A stretch of 64,000 bases of DNA, taken from assembly GCF_002803155.1 (NCBI RefSeq), contig NZ_NNBP01000028.1:62001-126000 (forward strand), in the 5' to 3' direction. Both the position numbers and the translations under genes were made by a program. The first letter of the stretch is position 1. Every line of letters begins with the position of its first letter. Below the pieces are notes generated by a model. The model was not told where the DNA came from. It searched no databases and worked only from the letters and a program-made list of their open reading frames with translations. The DNA is from Streptomyces sp. CB02959 (GTDB taxonomy: Bacteria; Actinomycetota; Actinomycetes; Streptomycetales; Streptomycetaceae). Below, in pieces: positions 51,096 through 58,286 of the stretch.

Positions 51096-52430
51096 ATGGG
51101 CAGCAGGACGCGAGGCGGGTCGTCCCGCGCCGTTCGGGCGTGGCGGAGGACCGCGGGCGCCGGGGCGCTGGCGGCGCTCGCGGTGGCGGTCGCGGCGACG
51201 GCCGGGGCCGGGGCGGAAGAGGCGGCGCCAGGGCGGGCGCCCGGGGGCGGGGCCGCGGTGACCGCGCGGCCGCTGGCCCTCCCGGCGCCCACCGGGCGGT
51301 ATCCCGTCGGCACCACCGCGCTGCATCTGACGGACCGCCATCGGCGGGATCCCTGGGTCGCGGGGCAGCCGCACCGGGAGTTGATGGTGAACGTGCGGTA
51401 CCCGGCCGCGCCGGGCGCCGGGCGGTTCCCGCGGGCGCCGCAGCTGACGGCGGGCGAGGCGGCCGCGTTCGACACGTCGAACTCGCTCTCCGACCGCATC
51501 CCGGCCGGGAAGGTGGCCTGGGGCGCCACCCTCACCCACGCCCACCAGGGCGCCCCGGTGGCCCGGCCGCGCGGGCGCCGGCTGCCGGTGGTCCTCTACT
51601 CCCCCGGCGCCGGCGACCCCCGCGCGCTCGGCAGCACCCTCTGCGACGAACTGGCCTCCCGGGGCTATGTCGTGGTGACCGTCGACCACACCTACGAGGC
51701 GCCCGCGGTGCAGTTCCCGGACGGCCGGGTGGCCCACAGCGTGCTGCCCGCGGAGGCGGCGAAGGCGCAGCGGGCCGGCCGGATCACCGAGCTGCTGGAG
51801 AAGGTGAGCGCGGTGCGGGTGGCCGACACCCGGTTCGTCCTGGACGAGTTGGCCCGGACCGGGCCCGGGTCGGTGCTGCCGCAGGGGCTGCGCGGGGTGC
51901 TGGACCTGGCCGCGGCGGGGATGTTCGGGCAGTCGGCGGGCGGGTTCACCGCGGTGCAGACGATGCACGACGACCCGCGGATCAAGGCGGCGGTGAACAT
52001 GGACGGGGTGATGGGCTACACCCAGCGCGATGACGATCCGTCACATCCGTCCACCGCGGGGCGGGACGGGGTGGACCGGCCGCTGCTGCTCATGGGCATG
52101 GCCGGGGACGACCACCACTCGGTCGCGTCCTGGGACGCGGTGTGGCGGCACAGCGCGGCGCGCGGGGCCTGGCTGCGGGACCTGACGCTGCGCGGCGGCC
52201 GGCACGCAAGCTTCACCGATGCGGAATCGCTTGTCCCGCAGATCGCCCGGCAGTTGGGGCTGGCGCGCAAGGACGTGACCGAGATGATCGGGACGGTCCG
52301 GCCGGAGCGCGCGGTCGCCGCCGAGCGCGCGTACGTCACCGCGTTCTTCGACCGGTGGCTGCGCGGTGCGGACGGCGCCCTGCTGGACGGGCCGTCCGCC
52401 CGCTACCCGGAGGTGCGGTTCGTGCGGTGA
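51096..52430 (+). CDS. Secreted alpha/beta-hydrolase (PAF-acetylhydrolase/lipase-like)
   Basis: 444 residues. The N-terminal twin-arginine-like start and hydrophobic Ala stretch (RAVRAWRRTAGAGALAALAVAVAATAGAGAEEA) form a signal peptide. The catalytic domain has the oxyanion region PVVLYSPGAGDPRAL, nucleophile in GMFGQSAGGFTAVQ, a likely acid in LLLMGMAGDDHHS and the His in LRGGRHASFTDAE. It resembles plasma PAF acetylhydrolase and Streptomyces secreted lipases acting on ester substrates outside the cell. ATG 51096 has GGGGAG 6 bases upstream; the very long open frame from 49557 is a shadow of the MFS gene. Confidence 0.85.
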   Translation: MGSRTRGGSSRAVRAWRRTAGAGALAALAVAVAATAGAGAEEAAPGRAPGGGAAVTARPLALPAPTGRYPVGTTALHLTDRHRRDPWVAGQPHRELMVNVRYPAAPGAGRFPRAPQLTAGEAAAFDTSNSLSDRIPAGKVAWGATLTHAHQGAPVARPRGRRLPVVLYSPGAGDPRALGSTLCDELASRGYVVVTVDHTYEAPAVQFPDGRVAHSVLPAEAAKAQRAGRITELLEKVSAVRVADTRFVLDELARTGPGSVLPQGLRGVLDLAAAGMFGQSAGGFTAVQTMHDDPRIKAAVNMDGVMGYTQRDDDPSHPSTAGRDGVDRPLLLMGMAGDDHHSVASWDAVWRHSAARGAWLRDLTLRGGRHASFTDAESLVPQIARQLGLARKDVTEMIGTVRPERAVAAERAYVTAFFDRWLRGADGALLDGPSARYPEVRFVR

Positions 52431-52446
52431 GCCGCCGCCGGGGCGG

Positions 52447-52980
52447 CTACTCCTCGGTGTCGCCCCGGGTCAGCCGCTCGAAGGCCGCGAGGTTGCGGGT
52501 GGACTCGCCGCGCGCCACCCGCCAGGCGTACTCCTTGCGGATCGCCGAGGCGAAGCCCATCTCCAGGAGGGTGTTGAAGCTGCCGTCGGCGTTCTCCAGG
52601 ACGGTGCCCAGGATCCGGTCCAGCTCGGCGGGGGTGACGGCGGCCAGCGGGAGCTTGCCGACGAGGTAGATGTCGCCGAGCTTGTCGATCGCGTAACCGA
52701 CGCCGTAGAGGCGGGTGTTGCGTTCGAGGAGCCAGCGGTGGACCGCCTCGTGGTTCTCGTCCGGCCGGCGGACGACGAAGGCGTTGATGGAGAGCGAGTG
52801 GCGGCCCACGATCAGCGAACAGGTCGTGGCGAGCTTGCGGGTGCCGGGCAGCTTGACGACGTAGTTGCCCGCGGCGGGCGACTCCCACTCCAGCTCGGCG
52901 TCCTTGAGGGTGCGCTCGATCACCGCACCGGCATCCGTCGCCTGCCGCTCGCCCGCGGAGGGCTCCCGTTCCTCACCCAT
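52447..52980 (-). CDS. YbjN-domain protein
   Basis: 177-residue cytosolic protein. The YbjN domain (about 20-165) resembles a type III secretion chaperone fold: VIERTLKDAELEWESPAAGNYVVKLPGTRKLATTCSLIVG, RWLLERNTRLYGVGYAIDKLGDIYLVGKLPL. Function in actinobacteria is unknown; it is nearly always downstream of mshA. Its start overlaps the mshA end by 8 bases, so the two are one operon. Confidence 0.88.
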   Translation of the reverse strand: MGEEREPSAGERQATDAGAVIERTLKDAELEWESPAAGNYVVKLPGTRKLATTCSLIVGRHSLSINAFVVRRPDENHEAVHRWLLERNTRLYGVGYAIDKLGDIYLVGKLPLAAVTPAELDRILGTVLENADGSFNTLLEMGFASAIRKEYAWRVARGESTRNLAAFERLTRGDTEE

Positions 52981-54355
52981 GCAGCGATCGTAGGTGACGG
53001 CGGCGCTCCTGCATCGCGGCGGTGTAGACGTCGGCGGTCGCGGCGGCGGCGGTGTCCCAGCCGAAGGACTGGGCGTGCCGGGCCGCGGCGCTGCCCATCC
53101 GGTCGGCCAGCGACGGGTCGTCGAGGAAGCGGCGCAGCGTCCGGGCGTAGTCGGCCGGGTCGTGGCCGGCGACCAGGAAGCCGCTGACGCCGTCCCGCAC
53201 CGCCACCGGCAGCCCGCCGACCGAGGCCGCCACGACCGGGGTGCCGCACGCCTGGGCCTCGATCGCCACCAGCCCGAACGATTCGCTGTACGAGGGCATG
53301 ACCAGCACGGACGCGGCGCGGTACCAGTCGGCGAGCTGTTCCTGGCCGACCGGCGGACGGAACCGCACCAGATCGGCGATGCCCAGCCGGGCCGCCAGCT
53401 TCTGCAGTCCCTCGGGCTTGGCCAGGCCGCTGCCGCTGGGCCCGCCGACCACCGGGACCACCAGCCGGGAACGCAGCGAGGGATCCTCGTCGACCAGCAC
53501 CGCGGCGGCGCGCAGCAGGATGTCCGGCGCCTTCAGCGGCTGTATGCGGCCGGCGAAGAGCGGGATGACCGCGTCCTGCGGCAGCCCGAGGCGGGCCCGG
53601 GCGGCGGCCCGACTGGCCGCGACGTCGCCGGCGCCGTCGTCCGCCAGCGGCCGGAAGCGGTCGAGGTTGACGCCGGGGTGGACCACCGCGACCTTGCCGG
53701 GCTCGGCGTCGTAGTGCCGGACCAGCTCGTCCGCCTCCTCGGCGGTGTTGGCTATCAGGCGGTCGGCGGCCTCGACGATCTGGGTCTCGCCGATCACCCG
53801 GGCGGGCGGCTCGGGGGTGTCGCCGACGGCCAGCGCGGCGTTCTTGACCTTCGCCATGGTGTGCATGGCGTGCACGAGGGGGACCCGCCATCGGTCCGCG
53901 GCCAGCCAGCCGACGTGGCCGGAGAGCCAGTAGTGGGAGTGGACCAGGTCGTAGTAGCCGGGGCGGTGGCCCGCCCACGCCTGCATCACGCCGTGGGTGA
54001 AGGCGCACAGCTGGGCCGGCAGCTCCTCCTTGGCCAACCCCTCGTACGGGCCCGCGTCGACGTGCCGGACGAGCACGCCGGGGGCCAGCTCGACGGCGGG
54101 CGGCAGGGCCGCGGTGGTGGCCCGGGTGAAGATCTCCACCTCGATGCCGTGCGCGGCGAGCTTCCGGGCCAGCTCGACGATGTAGACGTTCATCCCGCCG
54201 GCGTCGCCGGTGCCGGGCTGGTGGAGCGGGGAGGTGTGCACGCTGAGCATCGCCACCCGGCGGGGGCGCCGGGCCCCTCCGGGCAGGCGCAGCCGCGGCG
54301 GGCCCGCGAACTGGCTGTGGGGACGGCTGCGGAGCCTGGACACATATTGGCTCAC
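52973..54355 (-). CDS. mshA: D-inositol-3-phosphate glycosyltransferase
   Basis: 460-residue GT-B enzyme (family GT4) that transfers GlcNAc from UDP-GlcNAc to inositol-3-phosphate, the first committed step of mycothiol synthesis. SVHTSPLHQPGTGDAGGMNVYIVELARKLAAHG at about 38-70 is the family acceptor-site signature. FAGRIQPLKAPDILL and the EX7E motif in SYSESFGLVAIEAQACGTPVVA bind the nucleotide sugar. The N-terminal 30 residues are a basic extension. The GTG has AGGAGG about 10 bases upstream. mshD lies 7 kb further on; mshB and mshC are not in the window. Confidence 0.94.
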   Translation of the reverse strand: MSQYVSRLRSRPHSQFAGPPRLRLPGGARRPRRVAMLSVHTSPLHQPGTGDAGGMNVYIVELARKLAAHGIEVEIFTRATTAALPPAVELAPGVLVRHVDAGPYEGLAKEELPAQLCAFTHGVMQAWAGHRPGYYDLVHSHYWLSGHVGWLAADRWRVPLVHAMHTMAKVKNAALAVGDTPEPPARVIGETQIVEAADRLIANTAEEADELVRHYDAEPGKVAVVHPGVNLDRFRPLADDGAGDVAASRAAARARLGLPQDAVIPLFAGRIQPLKAPDILLRAAAVLVDEDPSLRSRLVVPVVGGPSGSGLAKPEGLQKLAARLGIADLVRFRPPVGQEQLADWYRAASVLVMPSYSESFGLVAIEAQACGTPVVAASVGGLPVAVRDGVSGFLVAGHDPADYARTLRRFLDDPSLADRMGSAAARHAQSFGWDTAAAATADVYTAAMQERRRHLRSLHG

Positions 54356-54550
54356 TGCGAGCTACCTCCTAGGCGAGGCGGGTGGCGCGCCTCCGCCCCC
54401 CTGCAACAACGCCGGACCACCATCCATTTCCGTCCGGCCCGTCCTCTTCGAACTTTCTTCGTACTTTGCCAAAGCATGACCGCGGATCGGCCCGCGGCCC
54501 AGGTCAGGGCACCCGGCCGACCTCCCGCCGCGACCCCATACCCTCGATGC

Positions 54551-55402
54551 ATGGCCCGCCGCTCGCCCGTTTCCGCCTCCCGCACCGCCGCCGTACCGGC
54601 CCCCGCGCCGTCCCGGCCGGTCGGAAGCGCCACCCGCGGCACCACCAACCCCAACCGGCTCCGCCGCATGGACCGCTGGATCGCCGCCGAGCACGGCGCC
54701 GAACTGCGCCGCACCGCCGACCCGGTCGCGGTCGACCTAGGCTATGGCGCCGCCCCTTGGACCGCGCTGGAGCTGCTCGGGAGGCTGCGTACGGTCCGGC
54801 CGGACGCCCAGGTCGTCGGCGTCGAGATCGACCCGGCCCGGGTCGCCGCCGCCCTGCCGTACGCCCGCTCCGGGCTGGACTTCGTCCACGGCGGCTTCGA
54901 GGTGCCGCTGCCCGGCGGGCCCGGCCGCGCCCCGGTCCTCATCCGGGCCGCGAACGTGCTGCGCCAGTACGACGAGGACGAGGTCGCCGCCGTCTGGGCG
55001 CGGCTGCGGGCCCGGCTGGCGCCCGACGGGCTCCTGGTCGAGGGCACCTGCGACGAGATCGGGCGGCGTCACGTCTGGGTCGCGCTGGGCCCCGAGGGCC
55101 CCCGCACGGTCACCTTCGCAACCCGGCTCGGCTCCCTCGACACCCCATCCGACCTGGCCGAACGCCTCCCCAAGGCGCTGATCCACCGCAATGTTCCGGG
55201 CGAACCGGTGCATGCCTTCCTGCGCGACTTCGACCGCGCCTGGGCGAGCGCCGCCCCGCTCGGCGCGCTGGGCGCCCGGCAGCGGTGGCGCGCCGCGGTC
55301 GCCTCCCTGGCGGCGGACTGGCCGCTGGCCGGGGACCCCCGCCGGCGGCGCCAGGGCGAGGTCACGGTGCGGTGGGAGGCGCTGGCCCCGCGCGGCGGCT
55401 GA
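54551..55402 (+). CDS. SAM-dependent methyltransferase
   Basis: 283-residue class I methyltransferase. A basic Ala/Pro/Ser-rich N-terminus (about 40 residues) precedes RLRRMDRWIAAEHG, then motif I VAVDLGYGAAPWTALELLGRL, motif II VVGVEIDPARV, and LIRAANVLRQYDEDEV around motif IV. The substrate is unknown; it could methylate a small molecule. ATG 54551 was preferred; an in-frame ATG at 54476 would add 25 residues. Neither has a ribosome site. Divergent from mshA across about 195 bp. Confidence 0.8.
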   Translation: MARRSPVSASRTAAVPAPAPSRPVGSATRGTTNPNRLRRMDRWIAAEHGAELRRTADPVAVDLGYGAAPWTALELLGRLRTVRPDAQVVGVEIDPARVAAALPYARSGLDFVHGGFEVPLPGGPGRAPVLIRAANVLRQYDEDEVAAVWARLRARLAPDGLLVEGTCDEIGRRHVWVALGPEGPRTVTFATRLGSLDTPSDLAERLPKALIHRNVPGEPVHAFLRDFDRAWASAAPLGALGARQRWRAAVASLAADWPLAGDPRRRRQGEVTVRWEALAPRGG

Positions 55403-55441
55403 CCGGAGGGCGGCCGGGCTGCGGAAGCGTCCGCAGCCCCT

Positions 55442-56320
55442 CTAGGAAGCGCTCCCCGCCGGGACCGCCGCGCCGGTCGCCAGCCCGCGCAGCCGGGCCT
55501 CGGACTCCGACCCGGGCGGCGCGGTGTACGTCACCAGCACCTGGTCCGGGTCCGCGCCCAGCCGGAAGCTCTCGAAGGTGACGGTCAGCTCCCCGGCCTC
55601 CGGGTGCCGGATCCGCTTGGTGCCGCGCAGGCACTCGTGCACCCCCTGCGCCGCCCACATCCGGCGGAACTCCGCGCTGCGGTCGAGGAGTTCACCCACC
55701 ACCTCGCAGATCCGCGGATCGTCCGGGTGCCGGCCGCTGTCGGCGCGCAGGTTGCCGACGACCTCCTCGGCCTTGCCGTCCCAGTCCGGGTACCGCTCCC
55801 GGGCGGACTGTTCGAGGAAGACCAGCAGTGCGGTGTTCCGCCGGTCGGGCGCCAGCTCCGCGAGGTCGCAGGAGAGCCGGCCGCCGGATTCGTTCCACGC
55901 CAGGATGTCCAGCCCGCGGCCCAGCACCACGGCGGCGACCGTGCGGTCCATGGCGTCCAGCAGCTGCCGGATCTCCGGCCGCACGGTCTGCGCCGGTCCG
56001 GGCACGCAGCCGGCGGCCCCGTCGGCGGGGCGGCGGCGCGGCACCGCGACGTTCCGCAGGTACGTCACCTCGCCGTCCGAGAGCCGCAGCGCCCGCGCGA
56101 TGGCGTCCAGGACGGAGTCGGAGACGGCGGGCGCCCGGCCCTGCTCGATCCGGATGTAGTAGTCCACGCTGATCCCGGCGAGCTGGGCGACCTCCTCGCG
56201 CCGCAGCCCCCGCACCCGGCGCCGGCCGTACCCATCGGGCAGACCTACCTCGGCCGGGTCGAGCGCGGCACGGCGCGCCTTGAGGAAGGCGCTGATCTCG
56301 ATTTCCCCGTGCAGCATCAC
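55442..56320 (-). CDS. XRE-family regulator with MmyB-like ligand domain
   Basis: 292 residues. The helix-turn-helix (about 8-85) has the very conserved GRRRVRGLRREEVAQLAGISVDYYIRIEQGRAPAVSDSVLDAIARALRLS of the MmyB group. The C-terminal MmyB-like PAS domain (about 110-280; VLGRGLDILAWNESGGRLSCDL) binds a fatty-acid-like ligand in studied relatives. These regulators usually control a divergent oxidoreductase, but here the divergent neighbour is absent and the gene is simply convergent with a methyltransferase. GTG 56320 or ATG 56317 is the start. Confidence 0.9.
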   Translation of the reverse strand: MMLHGEIEISAFLKARRAALDPAEVGLPDGYGRRRVRGLRREEVAQLAGISVDYYIRIEQGRAPAVSDSVLDAIARALRLSDGEVTYLRNVAVPRRRPADGAAGCVPGPAQTVRPEIRQLLDAMDRTVAAVVLGRGLDILAWNESGGRLSCDLAELAPDRRNTALLVFLEQSARERYPDWDGKAEEVVGNLRADSGRHPDDPRICEVVGELLDRSAEFRRMWAAQGVHECLRGTKRIRHPEAGELTVTFESFRLGADPDQVLVTYTAPPGSESEARLRGLATGAAVPAGSAS

Positions 56321-56365
56321 TCCAGTATGCGCCGGTCGGCGCGACGGGTGACGCCGCGGCGCCGC

Positions 56366-56842
56366 TCAGCCGCTCCCGCCCGGCACCCGCAGCGCGGCCA
56401 GCAGGGCCGCCACCAGGTCCTTGTCGCGGTCCTGGGTGAGCAGGTCCCGGGCCACGTCCGGCGCCACCCACAGCAGGCGGTCCACCTCCTTGTTGGGGAT
56501 GAACCCGCCGCCGGTGGCCTCGGCCGCCCAGTAGCGGACCTCCTTGGGGCGGCCGCCGACCCGATAGCGGACGGTGGGGAGCTCCGGGCCGGGCGCGCAG
56601 GTCGCCCCGGTCTCCTCCAGCACCTCGCGCAGCGCGCCCCGCAGCGGGTCCTCCCCCGGCTTCAGCTTGCCCTTGGGGTACGACCAGTCGTCCCACTTCG
56701 GCCGGTGCACCAGGGCCAGCACGATCCCGTCGCCGCCCGGCGCCGGGCGCCACAGCACACAGCCCGCCGCCCGGATCGGCTCGGCCACCGGTGTCCGCGC
56801 GCCGGCCGCTCCGCCGCCCTTGTGGCCCGCCGTCCTGCCCAT
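56366..56842 (-). CDS. Nudix hydrolase near ppk
   Basis: 158 residues with a Nudix box GKLKPGEDPLRGALREVLEETGA (GX5EX7REUXEEXGU) at about 57-79. The N-terminal VLWRPAPGGDGIVLALVHRPKWDDWSYPKGKL is typical of MutT1-like enzymes that act on Ap4A, 8-oxo-(d)GTP or diphosphoinositol/polyphosphate-type substrates. It lies third in a minus-strand run ppk-CHAD-Nudix, which favours a role in phosphate-rich nucleotide or polyphosphate turnover. The first 20 residues are Gly/Ala/Lys-rich and possibly disordered. AAAGGGGA precedes the ATG. Confidence 0.87.
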   Translation of the reverse strand: MGRTAGHKGGGAAGARTPVAEPIRAAGCVLWRPAPGGDGIVLALVHRPKWDDWSYPKGKLKPGEDPLRGALREVLEETGATCAPGPELPTVRYRVGGRPKEVRYWAAEATGGGFIPNKEVDRLLWVAPDVARDLLTQDRDKDLVAALLAALRVPGGSG

Positions 56843-56915
56843 CGGTCCCCTTTCCCCCTTTTCCCCGTTTCTCGTTTTCCCGGTTCCCGTTTTCCCGTTC
56901 CGTCTTCCCGCCCGC
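56843..56915. repeat. Polypurine/polypyrimidine tract between CHAD and Nudix genes
   Basis: About 60 bp (56847-56907) of the plus strand is almost pure C/T in imperfect CCCGTTTT units (CCCGTTTCTCGTTTTCCCGG...CCCGTTTTCCCGTTCC). The coding strand is therefore almost pure purine and includes the Nudix ribosome site. Such tracts can form triplex structures. Confidence 0.6.
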
Positions 56916-58286
56916 TCAGGTGGTGCGCTCGGCGCTCGGGCCGGGCAGCCACACCAGGCCGAAGGCGTACCGCGCCGCCTCGACCTCGTGGCGCTGGTCG
57001 GCGTGGAGCACGCCCAGCGCGTACGCGGTGGCCGGCGCGATCCGCGGGGTACGGGCCGCGGCGGCGGCCGCGGCGGCCGCCTCGGCGGCGTCGCGGTGGT
57101 GCTCCAGGGCCCGGCCGGACGCGGTCAGCCGGGGGTCGACCGTCTCGGGGGCGACCACCTCCTGGGCGTAGTGGCTCAGCCGGACCAGCAGCCGCGCCTG
57201 GTGCCAGGGCGCGTCCTGGAGGTGGTCGGCGGCGAGCGCGGCGGCGTTGTACGGGTGGCCGGCGCGGGCCAGCGGCAGGGTGGCGACCGCCTCGGCGAGC
57301 CGCCGGTGCGCCTGCTCCGCGAGCGGCGGCAGGGCCTCCGCGGCGGACACCTCGGCGGCCCGGCGGGCCAGCGGCGCCTCCGAGGCGAGCACCGCGACCG
57401 CGTCCGCGACGGCGTGGAAACGGGACGAGCCGAGCGCCTGGAGGGCCGCGGAGTGGGCCCGCGTACGGGCCAGGGTGAGCTGCCGGTCGAGCAGTGCCCC
57501 GGCCCGGGCGGCCCCGGCGGCGAGCGCGCTCTCCCGGTCCGGGTCGGTGGCGGCGGCCGGGACGGTGGCCGTGGCGGCGCTGCCGGACGCGGCCGGGCGG
57601 CCGTCCCGGGCGCTCCGGCTCCCCCGTCCGCCCCGCTCCGCAGGCCGTTCGATCCGCTCGGCCCGCCCGGTGAGTCGCTGCAACGCCGCCATGAGCCGGT
57701 CGCGGCGTGCCGTGCACGCCTGCTCACGGGCCAGCGTGCCGCTCAACCAGCCGAGTTCGGCGCGGAGTTGATCGGCCCAGAGCTCTTCGGTCAGCGGCCG
57801 GAAGGTGTGCAGCGTGGCGCTGATCCGGCGGGCGGCGCGGCGCAGCTGCCGGGCCGCCTCGCCGGCGCCCGCCGCGTCCGGGCCGGCCTCCCCGTGGAGC
57901 CGCAGACTGCGCAGGAACTCCGCGGCGTGCCAGTGGAGGTAGCCGGCCAGTGCCTCCTCGGCCGTGCGCCCGGCGAGTCCGGGCCCGGCCCCGGGGGCGT
58001 CCTCGGGCCCGTACGGCACCCCGGCGGCGTAGCTCCCGACCTCCCCCCGGTGGTTCCCGCCCGCCGCCCCGTGCGGACCGTCGTCCGCCCCGTGCCGCAC
58101 CGTCTCCCCGTACGCCCTGTCCCCGTACACACCGTCCCCCGGCCCGTCCACTACCGCTGCACGGGCCCCCGGCGTCCGGCCGGGCTCGTATCCGATTCTG
58201 CTTCCGATTGCGCTGCTGATCCCCGTGCCGGTACCGAGGAGACCGGGCCGCGGCCCCCCGGCCGGCTGGTCATGTCGCTGGGCCAC
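56916..58286 (-). CDS. CHAD-domain polyphosphate-binding protein
   Basis: 456 residues. The N-terminal 100 residues are Gly/Pro/Asp-rich and disordered. From about 105 to 440 an all-helical CHAD domain is clear, with conserved basic/histidine positions (LAGYLHWHAAEFLRSLRLHGE, AARQLRRAARRISATLHTFRPL, ARRDRLMAALQRL, RFHAVADAVAVL, ARYAFGLVWLPGP). CHAD binds inorganic polyphosphate and is often encoded beside ppk, as here. The GTG start overlaps the ppk end by 17 bases and has GGAGG 7 bases upstream, so translation is coupled. Confidence 0.88.
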   Translation of the reverse strand: MAQRHDQPAGGPRPGLLGTGTGISSAIGSRIGYEPGRTPGARAAVVDGPGDGVYGDRAYGETVRHGADDGPHGAAGGNHRGEVGSYAAGVPYGPEDAPGAGPGLAGRTAEEALAGYLHWHAAEFLRSLRLHGEAGPDAAGAGEAARQLRRAARRISATLHTFRPLTEELWADQLRAELGWLSGTLAREQACTARRDRLMAALQRLTGRAERIERPAERGGRGSRSARDGRPAASGSAATATVPAAATDPDRESALAAGAARAGALLDRQLTLARTRAHSAALQALGSSRFHAVADAVAVLASEAPLARRAAEVSAAEALPPLAEQAHRRLAEAVATLPLARAGHPYNAAALAADHLQDAPWHQARLLVRLSHYAQEVVAPETVDPRLTASGRALEHHRDAAEAAAAAAAAARTPRIAPATAYALGVLHADQRHEVEAARYAFGLVWLPGPSAERTT

